A stretch of DNA of 64,000 nt from Marinagarivorans cellulosilyticus (GCF_021655555.1 NZ_AP023086.1:4618685-4682684), one strand, 5' to 3'; shown: positions 44,319 to 53,812, counted from the first letter of the stretch. The notes: generated from the sequence alone by a model not told the origin. Program-made: numbers and translations.

Positions 44319-45254
44319 ATGCGAGCACACCTTATATTTATACTGGTTAGCGCCCTAGCGCTTGGGGCAACATTGACCGGCTGCGCCTCTAACGAGGAAA
44401 AAGACAAAAGCACCGAACAACAGCTGTACGAGCGTGCCCAGCGCTCATTGGACGGTAAGAATTGGCAGGCGGCTGTATCAGCCTTAGAGCTGCTCGAAGA
44501 AAACTTCCCCTTTGGCACCTTTGGCGAACAAGCACAACTCGAGCTGATTTATGCTCACTACCAATCGGGTGATTATGAGCTTTCCATTGCCAATGCCGAT
44601 CGCTTTATTCGCTTACACCCACAACATCGCCATGCCGATTACGCCTACTATATGCGCGGGTTGGCCAGCTTTAACAAAGAAAGCTCGTTAGTGGGTTCAA
44701 TTTTTGGCATGGATAACACCAGCCGCGACCCAGGCGCAGCGATTAATGCATTCAACATGTTATCTGAGTTTGTAACCCGCTATCCAAGCTCCGATTACGC
44801 TGTCGATGCCCAGCTTCGCATGGTTTATTTACGCAACCTTCTTGCTCGCGGCGAAATTCACATTGCCAACTATTACTTTAGCCGCAAAGCGTACCTTGCC
44901 GCTGCCGCACGGGGCCGCGCCGTTGTCGAAAACTACCAAGGCTCGCCCGCCGTACCCGACGGTTTAGCCTCTTTAATTCAGGCTTATCACATGCTGGGGC
45001 AAGACGAGCTTGGCGTAAACGCTATTAAAGTCTTGCGTGAGAACTACCCCGAGTACCCAGCCCTTAACGAAGACGGCAGCTTTAACTACAACTATGCAGG
45101 CCAGCTAGACAAGAAAAACTGGATTAGCTACCTAACCCTTGGGCTATTTAACAAGCAGCTAGAAATTGGCTTTGATACCCGCGACATTTACAACAGTATG
45201 TACAAAGATAAAAGCCAACTCGAAAAAACTGACGCGCCACGCCCTACCGAATAA
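44319..45254 (+). CDS. bamD: Outer-membrane assembly factor BamD
   Basis: A 311-residue lipoprotein. Signal peptide with lipobox LTGC (about residues 19-22), then TPR repeats: STEQQLYERAQRSLDGKNWQAAVSALELLEENFPFGTFGEQAQLELIYAHYQSGDYELSIANADRFIRLHPQHRHADYAYYMRGL. BamD is an essential part of the Bam complex that inserts beta-barrel proteins into the outer membrane. The C-terminus (about 60 residues after the TPRs) is longer than in E. coli. A strong terminator follows. Confidence 0.94.
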   Translation: MRAHLIFILVSALALGATLTGCASNEEKDKSTEQQLYERAQRSLDGKNWQAAVSALELLEENFPFGTFGEQAQLELIYAHYQSGDYELSIANADRFIRLHPQHRHADYAYYMRGLASFNKESSLVGSIFGMDNTSRDPGAAINAFNMLSEFVTRYPSSDYAVDAQLRMVYLRNLLARGEIHIANYYFSRKAYLAAAARGRAVVENYQGSPAVPDGLASLIQAYHMLGQDELGVNAIKVLRENYPEYPALNEDGSFNYNYAGQLDKKNWISYLTLGLFNKQLEIGFDTRDIYNSMYKDKSQLEKTDAPRPTE

Positions 45255-45302
45255 TTGAACATGCGATACAATCCAATAGCGGATGAAATACGTAGCTAAC
45301 TA

Positions 45303-45328
45303 AAAGCCCGCCGACGCGGGCTTTTTTT
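45303..45328 (+). terminator. Intrinsic terminator of bamD
   Basis: AAAGCCCGC, loop CGAC, GCGGGCTTT followed by a run of T: perfect 9-bp stem. Confidence 0.95.
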
Positions 45329-45370
45329 CGCCCACTTAACGCCAACACGCTCAAAGACAGGAATATTCGA

Positions 45371-45859
45371 ATGCCAAATACCGTCTACGATTTTGACATC
45401 ACGCTTCTCGATGGCCAGGTTTTGAAACTAGCCGAGCTAAAAGGCAAAGCCATCCTTATTGTTAACACCGCCAGTAAATGCGGTTTTACGCCACAGTACG
45501 AAGGCTTAGAGACACTGCACAAACAATACGCAGAGCAAGGCTTAGCGATTATTGGTTTCCCCTGCAACCAATTTGGCAGCCAAGAACCCGGTAGCGCCGA
45601 AGACATTGGGCAGTTTTGCTTAAAAAATTACGGCGTGAGCTTCCCTATCAGCGAGAAAATAGACGTTAACGGCCCCAATACTGCGCCGCTATTTACCTAC
45701 CTTAAAGAAAAAGAGCGCGGCATTTTAGGTAGCAAAGCCATCAAATGGAATTTCACCAAGTTTTTAATTAACAAAGAAGGCGAAGTATTAAAACGCTACG
45801 CTTCGGCGACTAAGCCTGAGGCGTTAAAAGCCGATATTGAAAAGGCTCTTTCGGCTTAA
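45371..45859 (+). CDS. Glutathione peroxidase (thioredoxin/glutathione-dependent)
   Basis: A 162-residue thiol peroxidase of the GPx fold: the peroxidatic Cys in NTASKCGFTPQYEGLETL (Cys, not selenocysteine), GFPCNQFGSQEPG and WNFTKFLI(N)KEGEVLKRY. It reduces hydrogen or lipid peroxides; the E. coli relative is BtuE. No signal peptide, cytosolic. ATG preceded by AGGA. Confidence 0.92.
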   Translation: MPNTVYDFDITLLDGQVLKLAELKGKAILIVNTASKCGFTPQYEGLETLHKQYAEQGLAIIGFPCNQFGSQEPGSAEDIGQFCLKNYGVSFPISEKIDVNGPNTAPLFTYLKEKERGILGSKAIKWNFTKFLINKEGEVLKRYASATKPEALKADIEKALSA

Positions 45860-46179
45860 CGTAAGTACGGGGACTAGGCATTCAGATTTTACATGTAGAA
45901 AAATCTGTTATTACCCATTGCGCTGCACGCGCTGTTTGGATATGGGGTGACCATCATTTCGCACCCACCTGAATAGTTACGATTTATAAATATATCCATA
46001 TCATCGGCCTATTTCTGAATAAAAAGCCCTTAGCCAATGCACACTCATCACACCTACTACGCGCTGGAAATTCATCAAAAAAGACCGGAATCCGGCCATG
46101 CGAAAATTCGCTGCCCAACATATTTTAACGACTAACGGATTAGCGATAGCACCTAATTTAACCGATAAAACTTGAAACT
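45860..46179. other. Convergent intergenic region with a MITE end fragment
   Basis: 320 bases between two convergent genes. Contains an inverted repeat CAGATTTT/AAAATCTG near 45881-45905 and the end of a family-A MITE at about 45945-45980. No gene is seen. Confidence 0.5.
45945..45980. mobile_element. Fragment of MITE family A (one end)
   Basis: The last 25 bases, ATTTCGCACCCACCTG-x-ATAGTTAC, match one end of the copy at 22004-22211 (in reverse) at all but one position. No opposite end or target duplication was found, so it is a partial copy. Confidence 0.55.
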
Positions 46180-46716
46180 TTACACGATATGCCAAATACC
46201 ACTGGCATTACGCCAGGCGCCTTTGTAGTCCATCCCCATACCGAACACGTATTCATCAGGCACTGCCATTGCGGCTGAGTCAACTTTATATTTTTGAGGT
46301 TTTCGGTTGTGCTGTTTATCGACCATCACCGCAGAGTAAACTCGCTCTGCGCCTTGTTCCATAGCCCAAGCGGCAAGGTATTCGAGTGTTTTACCCTCAT
46401 CGAAAATATCATCCATTAACAAGACGGTTTTGTTTTTTAGCGATAGTTCAGGGCGTGTGATCCAATGTAACTCGTCACCGCCTTGCGTGGTGTTGCGATA
46501 ACGCGTTACCCGAATGGCATCTAACGATACTGGCATAGTTAGTTTAGGTAATAACAAGCCCGAATACACCATGCCACCATGTAACACACACAAAGCGACC
46601 AATGGCGTTTTAGCTAAGGTACGATTTATTTCCTCAGCTTGTATGGCAACAGCATCAGAAACTTGCTGCTCGGTATACAATTGCTTCGATTCCGGCCATG
46701 CAATGTTATGCCCCAT
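46180..46716 (-). CDS. hpt: Hypoxanthine-guanine phosphoribosyltransferase
   Basis: A 178-residue purine-salvage enzyme. The PRPP-binding loop is TVLLMDDIFDEGKTLEYLA, with VALCVLHGGMVYSGLLL and DEYVFGMGMDYKGAWRN near the ends. It converts hypoxanthine (and guanine) plus PRPP to nucleotides. The ATG at 46716 is chosen because AAAGGAG lies nine bases upstream; it overlaps the end of mscS by 11 bases. The longer frame starting at 46743 lacks a ribosome-binding site. Confidence 0.9.
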   Translation of the reverse strand: MGHNIAWPESKQLYTEQQVSDAVAIQAEEINRTLAKTPLVALCVLHGGMVYSGLLLPKLTMPVSLDAIRVTRYRNTTQGGDELHWITRPELSLKNKTVLLMDDIFDEGKTLEYLAAWAMEQGAERVYSAVMVDKQHNRKPQKYKVDSAAMAVPDEYVFGMGMDYKGAWRNASGIWHIV

Positions 46717-47842
46717 TAGCAGCATCTCCTTTAGAGGCCTCATCTGGCATTGAATTTACTGTTACGCCATTAGGGATATGCAAGGTTGATGTCGGGAATG
46801 CGCACTCAGCGCCGTGCCCTTCGATAATATTAATAATTTTCAGCATCACATCCTGTTTAATTTCGTGAAACTCCACCCACGCCGTTGTTTTGGTAAAGGT
46901 GTAAATAAAGAAGTCGAGCGAACACGCATTAAATGCATTGAAGTTCACGATCAACGTTTGATCTTGCGCGATATCTTTATGCGAGCGCAGCATTTTTTTA
47001 ACATCTTCGACAATCACCGGCATTTTGTCGGCATCATCGTAACGAATCCCAATGGTTTCTTTTATGCGGCGATTGAGCATACGAGATGGGTTTTCAACAG
47101 ATATTTGAGTAAACGTCGCATTGGGCACGTAAAGTGGCCGCTTATCAAAAGTTCGGATACGGGTTAAACGCCAGCCGATATCCTCGACGGTACCCTCGAT
47201 ATTTTTATCCGGTGAACGCACCCAATCGCCGACAGCAAAGGGGCGATCCAAATAAATCATTAGACCACCAAAAAAATTAGCCAATAAATCTTTTGCTGCG
47301 AAACCAACCGCTATACCGCCAATACCACCAAAGGCTAATACCCCTGAAATGCTATACCCCAAAGACTGAAGCATAACCAGTGCCGAGGTAATAATGGTTG
47401 AGACACGCAACAATTTACCAATCGCCATGGCAGTGGTTTGATCCATTGGCTTACGCGAATACTCAGGGTCGACCAAGTTGCGCTCAGCCCGTTTAATAAA
47501 ACCAACCACGAACCATACAATAATCACTATCGAACCCACTGTACGTGCAGGCGCGATCATACTGAGTAAACTGACTTCCGTTTGCGCAGCCGCTATGCCT
47601 GCAGCGTAAGATAAGCCCAACACCCACACCATCCATTTAGCAGGACGCAAGAGCGATTCAAATAACGCATCATCCCAGAGGCTTTTTGTTGCAACGCTGC
47701 GCGAAACCAGCTTAGTGAGTGCACGCGACACCACAAACGCAACAATCAACGTCACTGTTACCACTAAAAAAACTTCGATAATCCATAAATAATCATGGGC
47801 TACAAATTGTGCCAACCACGACTTTACTGCATCCTCGTCCAT
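46706..47842 (-). CDS. MscS-family mechanosensitive ion channel
   Basis: A 378-residue membrane protein. About four hydrophobic segments lie in the first 170 residues, the pore helix follows (LAFGGIGGIAVGFAAKDLLANFFGGLMIYLDRPFAVGDWV), then the MscS beta-domain (EGTVEDIGWRLTRIRTFDKRPLYVPNATFTQISVENPSR) and C-terminal cytoplasmic vestibule. It releases solutes on osmotic down-shock. ATG at 47842 with GAGGAG seven bases upstream. It lies between nagZ and hpt; whether it is MscS itself is not certain. Confidence 0.9.
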   Translation of the reverse strand: MDEDAVKSWLAQFVAHDYLWIIEVFLVVTVTLIVAFVVSRALTKLVSRSVATKSLWDDALFESLLRPAKWMVWVLGLSYAAGIAAAQTEVSLLSMIAPARTVGSIVIIVWFVVGFIKRAERNLVDPEYSRKPMDQTTAMAIGKLLRVSTIITSALVMLQSLGYSISGVLAFGGIGGIAVGFAAKDLLANFFGGLMIYLDRPFAVGDWVRSPDKNIEGTVEDIGWRLTRIRTFDKRPLYVPNATFTQISVENPSRMLNRRIKETIGIRYDDADKMPVIVEDVKKMLRSHKDIAQDQTLIVNFNAFNACSLDFFIYTFTKTTAWVEFHEIKQDVMLKIINIIEGHGAECAFPTSTLHIPNGVTVNSMPDEASKGDAANGA

Positions 47843-47889
47843 TGTTTTGCTCCTCAAATAAACTTAATCACTAGTATCCGCCAGCATCA

Positions 47890-48906
47890 TTAATGGCGCT
47901 CGTTAATTTCTTGCAGTGCCTGATGTGTGGCCAGCCACTGCTGTGAACGCTGCAACGTTTGCCAATTAAAGCCTTGCTGCGCCCTTGCTTTCACTGCGCT
48001 GAGTTTACGAATTAACGGCTCTTGCGCACGAATATTGGCGCTTTCAAAACCTTCGATCAACTCAATCGCATCATCAGGTTGATTGCATAACAATACCATC
48101 GAACAACCCGCGTCCATTGCAGCAATTCCTCGCTCGATTGGACCACCGGCAACCTTTGCCGCCTCCATCGATAGGTCGTCGCTAAAAATAGCACCGCTAA
48201 ACTGTAACGCATCTCGCAAAATACCGTGCAACCAGTCGGCCGAAAAACCCACAGGGCTATCACTCACACAAGGAAATACCACATGCGCCGGCATCATGCC
48301 CTGTAATTTAGGCGCTAAGTCGATAAACGGGTATAAATCTGTTGCTTTAATTTCATCAAAGTCGCGCTCATCAACGGCAATCTCTAGGTGGGTATCGCCA
48401 ACAACACCACCATGCCCAGGAAAATGTTTTCCCACTGCTGCCATACCGGCTATGGCCAAGCCAGCAATAAAGTGATTCGCATGCTGCGCCACTTCTTTAG
48501 GGCACTCCGAAAATGCGCGATCGCCAATAACATTGCTTTGCGGATTAAAGCGATCAAGTACAGGCGCAAATGTAAAGTCCAAACCCAACGCCATTAATTC
48601 CTGTGCCATTAATGTTGCCGAGGCTGATATTAAACCTGGTGCGCTTTGCGCGAGTTCATGCATAGAGGGGATGCGGGTAACACCATTGCGAAAGCGCTGA
48701 ACCCTGCCGCCTTCATGGTCAACAGCAATAAGAATTTCGTTTTTACATTCTCTAATTTGCTTGTTTAGCTCTATCAATTGTAAAGGGTTATCGTAGTTGC
48801 GCGAAAATAAAATCACCCCGCCTACTTGAGGGTGCGCTAAAACTTCGCGCTCTTCTAGCGTTAGCGTCATACCGGCAACATCCAACATAACGGAACCTAA
48901 AGCCAT
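47890..48906 (-). CDS. nagZ: Beta-N-acetylhexosaminidase NagZ
   Basis: A 338-residue GH3-family enzyme of cell-wall recycling. VGGVILFSRNYDNPLQLIELN, VDHEGGRVQRFRNGVTRIP, KHFPGHGGVVGDTHLE (catalytic histidine loop) and GAIFSDDLSMEAAKV (nucleophile Asp) are intact. It cleaves GlcNAc from GlcNAc-anhydroMurNAc-peptides in the cytosol, affecting beta-lactamase induction. It follows psrA on the same strand. Confidence 0.95.
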   Translation of the reverse strand: MALGSVMLDVAGMTLTLEEREVLAHPQVGGVILFSRNYDNPLQLIELNKQIRECKNEILIAVDHEGGRVQRFRNGVTRIPSMHELAQSAPGLISASATLMAQELMALGLDFTFAPVLDRFNPQSNVIGDRAFSECPKEVAQHANHFIAGLAIAGMAAVGKHFPGHGGVVGDTHLEIAVDERDFDEIKATDLYPFIDLAPKLQGMMPAHVVFPCVSDSPVGFSADWLHGILRDALQFSGAIFSDDLSMEAAKVAGGPIERGIAAMDAGCSMVLLCNQPDDAIELIEGFESANIRAQEPLIRKLSAVKARAQQGFNWQTLQRSQQWLATHQALQEINERH

Positions 48907-48944
48907 AACCTACCACCCTAACTTTCAACGATTATTTTTTACAC

Positions 48945-49607
48945 TTACGGATTTTGTATCTCAGCGACAGGCGCAGCAGCATCCACGATTTGATCGCTTT
49001 GTAACATACCAGTCATTGCCGGCACTAAATACTTAAGCATTTCATCAATAGGGATATCCTCTGGGTTTTTCCCAAGCATCGCTACAATCGATTCAAAACT
49101 TGAAAGGGTAAATAAAGACGCCCCCAGCATAAAATTCATGCGCCAATAAAACTGCATGTAATCGGTATTGGGAGCGGCCACCTGCAACAGTTTAGTTAAA
49201 CGAGCCAACGTACCACCAAAACGCTCGGAACAATGCTGCCGCAAGTGCTCTTGTGATTGGGTGTAAGCCAACGTCATTAAACGGGCGAAGCGCTCTGGAC
49301 GCTCATTCACTTCGCGTTGCGTAGCGACAAAGGCACCGCCGGCAGCCAACAACACATCGCGTACACTTGGGGACTCGCGATCTAGCTTATCCAAGTTGTT
49401 TTCTAACGCTTTACAAAACGGGTCTAAAAAGCGTGTGAAAACAGCTTGAATTAACGCTTTTTTTGAACCGAAGTGATAATTAACGGCCGCCAAATTAACG
49501 TCAGCCATACAGGTAATCGTCCGCAACGATGTTTCGGCAAAACCGCGTTCTGCAAATAGCACCGTTGCGGCATGTAAAATTTTATCGACTGTTTCGCTAT
49601 TGGCCAT
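48945..49607 (-). CDS. psrA: TetR-family regulator PsrA
   Basis: A 220-residue repressor. The N-terminal helix-turn-helix ERGFAETSLRTITCMADVNLAAVNYHFGSKKALIQAVFTRFLDPFC is close to that of Pseudomonas PsrA, the long-chain fatty-acid-responsive regulator; the order psrA-nagZ is also the pseudomonad order. PsrA controls beta-oxidation genes and, in Pseudomonas, rpoS; such roles here are inferred. The C-terminal ligand domain (about 90-200) includes QFYWRMNFMLGASLFTLSSFE. Confidence 0.88.
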   Translation of the reverse strand: MANSETVDKILHAATVLFAERGFAETSLRTITCMADVNLAAVNYHFGSKKALIQAVFTRFLDPFCKALENNLDKLDRESPSVRDVLLAAGGAFVATQREVNERPERFARLMTLAYTQSQEHLRQHCSERFGGTLARLTKLLQVAAPNTDYMQFYWRMNFMLGASLFTLSSFESIVAMLGKNPEDIPIDEMLKYLVPAMTGMLQSDQIVDAAAPVAEIQNP

Positions 49608-49713
49608 ATTCTTTCCTTTACACCCTAAAACGAGGAAATACCCCCTACGGTGTGTGATTAATCATGAATAGATAAGCAGCGGCTGCACTAATCAACGTTT
49701 GAATAGCACAACG

Positions 49714-51621
49714 TTAACCCTGAGTTAGCGTTTCTAACTCTTCACTTTTGAGCATCCATTCCTCTTCACACATCTCCAACTTTTCACTAATTTCAGCTTG
49801 GCGTTTTAGTGTTTTTGTTAATGTCTCGCCACCTGTGGTATAAATATCAGGGTCTGACAGCTCCTGCTCCACCGCGGTTAAGCTTTGCTGTAGTTTATCG
49901 ATTTCTTTTTCAAGTTTTTTTACGGCATTGGTTAGCGGCTTTAATTGTGCGCGCATCGCTGCGTTATTTTGACGCTCGGTTTTCTTGGTGTTTTTATCTT
50001 GTACCGCGGTTGTTTCAGTGGGGCTTTGCCCCCCTGTGGCGCTGGCACTTTTAGTGGTTAACCAGGTTTCGTAATCGTGAAGATCGCCATCAAACAAACT
50101 CACCTTACCGTCATCAACCAGCAAAAACTCTTCTACTGAATTACGTAGTAAATGCCTATCGTGCGACACTAAAACAACCGCGCCATCAAAACCTTGTAAC
50201 GCTAAAGTTAACGCGTGGCGAACTTCCAAATCCAAGTGGTTCGTCGGTTCATCCAGCAATAACAAGTTAGGCTTTTGCCAGGCTACAATCGCCATCGCTA
50301 AACGCGCTTTTTCACCACCAGAAAAGTGCTGAATGGTTTCGAAGGCTCTATCGCCTTGAAAATCAAAACTGCCTAAAAAATTACGGACTTCTTGCTCAGA
50401 GGCTTTAGGGCTTAAACGCTGTAAATGCAAAGCGCAGGATGCATTCATATCTAACGCTTCTAATTGGTGTTGATTAAAATAACCAATACGTAAGTGTGCA
50501 CCTTCAACCCTATCCCCAGCTAACAATGTTGATTTAGCGCCACCCTCACCAACTAGCGTTTTCATTAAGGTAGATTTACCCGCGCCATTGGCACCCAACA
50601 AGCCCAAGCGCGAATTGCCATGAATACTCAGCTGTACTTTTTTTAGCAGCACTTTATTGCCATAACCCAAGTCGGCATCGCTTAGGGTAATTAGCTGCTG
50701 AGGAATGCGCTCTGGCGTCGGAAAACGGAAATTAAATGGCGAGTCAATATGGGCGGGAGAAAGCTGCTCCATGCGCTCTAACTCTTTAAGCCGGCTTTGC
50801 GCCTGCTTGGCTTTAGTAGCTTTGGCTCTAAAACGGCGAACAAAACTTTCAATTTCAGTAATGCGCTCTTGTTGTTTTTCAAACGCTGCTTGCTGCTGCG
50901 CTAAACGCTCAGCTTTTTGCCGCTCGTAAGCGCTGTAATTACCGCTATAACTGATTAACTGTGTATTTTCAAAGTTAGCAATGCCCGTAACCACGTTATC
51001 TAAAAAATCTCGATCGTGAGAAATAATTAATAACGTGCCTTGATATTGCTTTAATCGCTGCTCAAGCCAAAGTGTTGCATCTAGATCTAAGTGGTTTGTC
51101 GGCTCATCGAGTAACAATAAATCGGAGCGACACATTAATGCTTGTGCCAAATTTAAGCGAATTCGCCAACCACCGGAAAAGTCGGATACTGGACGGGCAC
51201 CATCGGCTGCGCAAAAGCCCAGCCCGGCAATTAATTGCATCGCCCTAGCCGCTGCGGTGTAACCGTCAATGTGCTCATATTGCGCATAGAGGTTGGCGAG
51301 CTTTTCGCCGTCATCGCCCACTTTGGCTATTGCTTGCTCGATAGCTCTAAGCTCGGTATCGCCATCTTGCACATAGTCTAAGGCCGTGCGTTCTCCGGCC
51401 CCAACTTCCTGCGCCATATGTGCGGTTTTCCACGCGCTAGGCACATGTAAGTCGCCTGCATCAACCGCCAGCTCGCCTATTAATAATTTAAACAGGCTGG
51501 ATTTACCGCTGCCATTCGCGCCAATAACACCTAGCTTCTCACCAATATGGACCGTAAGCGATGCTTTTTCTAACAGAATTTTATGGCCGCGCTGTAGGCT
51601 CGCTTGCGTTAATTTAATCAT
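49714..51621 (-). CDS. yheS: ABC-F protein YheS
   Basis: A 635-residue soluble protein with two ABC domains and the ABC-F linker. Walker A GANGSGKSSLF and GANGAGKSTLM, signatures SDFSGGWRIRLNLAQAL and HFSGGEKARLAMAI, Walker B LLLLDEPTNHLDL twice, ISHDRDFLD and VSHDRHLLR, and the linker QERITEIESFVRRFRAKATKAKQAQSRLKEL. A C-terminal coiled coil (about 555-630) is present. ABC-F proteins act on ribosomes. It starts four bases into the gloA stop (ATGA overlap). Confidence 0.93.
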   Translation of the reverse strand: MIKLTQASLQRGHKILLEKASLTVHIGEKLGVIGANGSGKSSLFKLLIGELAVDAGDLHVPSAWKTAHMAQEVGAGERTALDYVQDGDTELRAIEQAIAKVGDDGEKLANLYAQYEHIDGYTAAARAMQLIAGLGFCAADGARPVSDFSGGWRIRLNLAQALMCRSDLLLLDEPTNHLDLDATLWLEQRLKQYQGTLLIISHDRDFLDNVVTGIANFENTQLISYSGNYSAYERQKAERLAQQQAAFEKQQERITEIESFVRRFRAKATKAKQAQSRLKELERMEQLSPAHIDSPFNFRFPTPERIPQQLITLSDADLGYGNKVLLKKVQLSIHGNSRLGLLGANGAGKSTLMKTLVGEGGAKSTLLAGDRVEGAHLRIGYFNQHQLEALDMNASCALHLQRLSPKASEQEVRNFLGSFDFQGDRAFETIQHFSGGEKARLAMAIVAWQKPNLLLLDEPTNHLDLEVRHALTLALQGFDGAVVLVSHDRHLLRNSVEEFLLVDDGKVSLFDGDLHDYETWLTTKSASATGGQSPTETTAVQDKNTKKTERQNNAAMRAQLKPLTNAVKKLEKEIDKLQQSLTAVEQELSDPDIYTTGGETLTKTLKRQAEISEKLEMCEEEWMLKSEELETLTQG

Positions 51622-52013
51622 GCGTTGTAGTGATCAAGGGAAAGTAGTTCAATTTTATAACCGTCTGGATCTTCAGCAAAGGCTAATACCGCCGAGCCAT
51701 GCATCATGGGCCCCGCTTCGCGCACGATTTTACCGCCGGCGGCTTTAATGGCCGCCGCCGCGGCATAAACATCTTTTACGCCGATTGCAATATGGCCATA
51801 GCCATCACCAAGTTCGTAATTTTTGGTATCCCAATTATGGGTTAATTCCAATACCGTACTGCTAGCTTCATCATCATAACCAATAAACGCCAGTGTAAAG
51901 CGCCCATCCGGGAAATCTTGTTTACGCAACAGGCGCATGCCCAATACATCCACGTAAAACGCGAGCGACTTATCGAGATCCCCCACTCGCAGCATGGTAT
52001 GTAGTAAACGCAT
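51618..52013 (-). CDS. gloA: Lactoylglutathione lyase (glyoxalase I)
   Basis: A 131-residue metalloenzyme that isomerises the methylglyoxal-glutathione adduct. LLHTMLRVGDLDKSLAFYVDVLGMRLLRK (His), VLELTHNWDT (Glu), GYGHIAIGV (His) and FAEDPDGYKIELLS (Glu) supply the Ni/Zn ligands. It comes before yheS and overlaps it by four bases. Confidence 0.95.
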   Translation of the reverse strand: MRLLHTMLRVGDLDKSLAFYVDVLGMRLLRKQDFPDGRFTLAFIGYDDEASSTVLELTHNWDTKNYELGDGYGHIAIGVKDVYAAAAAIKAAGGKIVREAGPMMHGSAVLAFAEDPDGYKIELLSLDHYNA

Positions 52014-52031
52014 AATAATTCCTTAAATAAA

Positions 52032-52865
52032 CTAATGATGATTTGGGTGATGAGGCATTGCGTGATCTAGACCATTCGCTTCACTATCGTCAACGCTGGA
52101 GTGGTCATTGTGCTCGATATGATGCGATGTATCGTGATGTGAAGCCCCCTGATGAGAAGTGCTCTGATGCAAAGTACTGTGGTGTGAATGCCCCCCAGCG
52201 TGGTGAGAATGGTGATACCAAGCGACAGCGATTGTCCAAATGCCAAAAAGAATAAAGCACCCAGCCAACCCCATTTTAAACCACCGCCGCGCCAACCATT
52301 TGCGCACCCACGATGCCGCCAAGCCGCCGGCAAATACCGCTGGCAAAGTGCCTGCACCAAACGCTGCCATTGTTAGCGCGCCCTCTGTCACCCCAGGCTG
52401 GGTTGCCGCCAACACTAAAACCGAGTACACCAAACCACAGGGCAACCAACCCCAAAACGCCCCCAGCAACAATGCCTTAGGCACAGTATAAACGGGCAAT
52501 AAACGCTGACTTAGTGGCTGAATATAACGCCATACTTTTTGCCCACCGCGCTCAAGCACCGTTATACCGGTCCAAAGCTCTGCTTGGTAAAGCCCGGTTG
52601 CAATTAACAACAAACCCGCGATAGTTCGCGCTAACGGGTAACCGCTATCAAAAATTGCATTCTGCCCTAACGCCGCCAAAGCCCCTAACAAGGCATAACT
52701 GCCGATACGGCCAATGTTATACGCCAGCAACAATGCAAAACGGCGAGCGAGTTTTTCTGCGGGAATAGCATAGGCCAATGCTGCAGCAAAACCGCCACAC
52801 ATTCCTAAGCAGTGTCCGGCGCCAAGCACCCCGAGAAGTAAGGCTGATATTACAGCTTCAATCAC
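52032..52865 (-). CDS. SafE/TauE-like membrane protein with His-rich tail
   Basis: A 277-residue inner-membrane protein starting at a GTG that overlaps the ccoS stop. Five or six hydrophobic segments with GAGHCLGMCGGFAAALAYA (Cys pair, urease-accessory/UreH-like domain) and WGWLPCGLVYSVLVLAATQPGVTEGALTMAAFGAGTLPAVFAGG. The last about 60 residues hold 20 histidines, a probable metal-binding tail (copper or nickel). Such genes follow ccoS in cbb3 oxidase maturation loci, so a copper role is inferred. Confidence 0.85.
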   Translation of the reverse strand: MIEAVISALLLGVLGAGHCLGMCGGFAAALAYAIPAEKLARRFALLLAYNIGRIGSYALLGALAALGQNAIFDSGYPLARTIAGLLLIATGLYQAELWTGITVLERGGQKVWRYIQPLSQRLLPVYTVPKALLLGAFWGWLPCGLVYSVLVLAATQPGVTEGALTMAAFGAGTLPAVFAGGLAASWVRKWLARRWFKMGLAGCFILFGIWTIAVAWYHHSHHAGGHSHHSTLHQSTSHQGASHHDTSHHIEHNDHSSVDDSEANGLDHAMPHHPNHH

Positions 52866-53068
52866 AGCCGCGGCTCACCTTTTGTGTCCAGTGCAGACTT
52901 AGCCGCGCGCGCGCGATTAGACTCAATGTCGTCGTCATCAAACAAAATGCGATGCCCTTCTGTATCAAGATCATCGTATTGACCAGATTTGACGGCCCAA
53001 AAAAACACGGCAACGGCGACGGCAACAATTAAAATAGCAATGGGAATCAGCAGATAAAGACTTTCCAC
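52862..53068 (-). CDS. ccoS: cbb3-type cytochrome oxidase assembly protein CcoS
   Basis: A 68-residue protein with one N-terminal membrane helix (YLLIPIAILIVAVAVAVFFWAVKSGQYDDLDTEGHRILFDDD). The sequence GQYDDLDTEGHRILFDDD is the CcoS family mark. It is needed for cofactor insertion into cbb3 oxidases. The ccoNOP and ccoGHI genes are not in this window, so the pair with the SafE-like gene is detached or they lie further away on the minus strand. Confidence 0.9.
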   Translation of the reverse strand: MESLYLLIPIAILIVAVAVAVFFWAVKSGQYDDLDTEGHRILFDDDDIESNRARAAKSALDTKGEPRL

Positions 53069-53241
53069 ATGCGCCTCATGAATACAAAAGCGCGCATTAT
53101 ACTCAAACTGGGCGGCAACGCGTTGCCAATCACCCTTTTCTTATCGGGCATTGAGGTAGCCTAACGGCAGCAAGCCTTAAAAAGCCGTAGCGCGGGGCCA
53201 ACGACTTTATTTACTGCTATGGAACTGAAAGCGCGGGCGCA

Positions 53242-53655
53242 CTAGCTTACCCGCGCAGCATCGAAGCCTTCTGATAAAACCTCAGCAACCGAGGCGATCT
53301 CGTAGAAAGTATCTACGCTAGGGTCGGTTTCGGCTTTGGTCAGCAAGTAGGTAAGGTAGCGAAATAAGTTACCACTAGTATGTACACCTTTCGCCGCCTT
53401 TGAGTAGCTACATAAGCGCTCGCAGACATGCTGTGTTTCCAGCAGTATTACCGTCAGCTGTTTGTCTGCACATTGGGTAAGCGCGGCATTTTTAGCCAGT
53501 AACAGCATTTGCACACTTTGGTTAAACAACAGTGACAAGGCCTTGCTGTATTCAGCCAATGCAGCTTCAGCTTGGACCTTAGGCGAGATAAAGCGCACAT
53601 TGGGCGCGCCATCTGGCGATCTAAATTCAATATTTTCTTGGTTCATGGCAAGCAT
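53242..53655 (-). CDS. Small helical protein, possibly FliS-like
   Basis: A 137-residue (or 134 from a second ATG) all-helical protein. ALAEYSKALSLLFNQSVQMLLLAKNAAL...VCERLCSYSKAAKGVHTSGNLFRYLTYLLTKAETDPSVDTFYEIASVAEVLSEGF resembles FliS in length and helix layout, with the NL-RYL--LL block in a FliS-like position. Similarity is weak. It follows a FliT-like gene but no filament gene is near. Function uncertain. Confidence 0.45.
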   Translation of the reverse strand: MLAMNQENIEFRSPDGAPNVRFISPKVQAEAALAEYSKALSLLFNQSVQMLLLAKNAALTQCADKQLTVILLETQHVCERLCSYSKAAKGVHTSGNLFRYLTYLLTKAETDPSVDTFYEIASVAEVLSEGFDAARVS

Positions 53656-53812
53656 CCATTGCAGGAAGCCTGCGCTACATCACTAGCATAGGCTTCCACT
53701 CATTAAGCACATCACGTTAAACAAAGAGTGGCCAACTTAAGTAACTAGTACATTAGCGTATCCACTATCGACACCAATGACTGTAGAAACAGAAACCGAT
53801 TTTCGCCAATTT

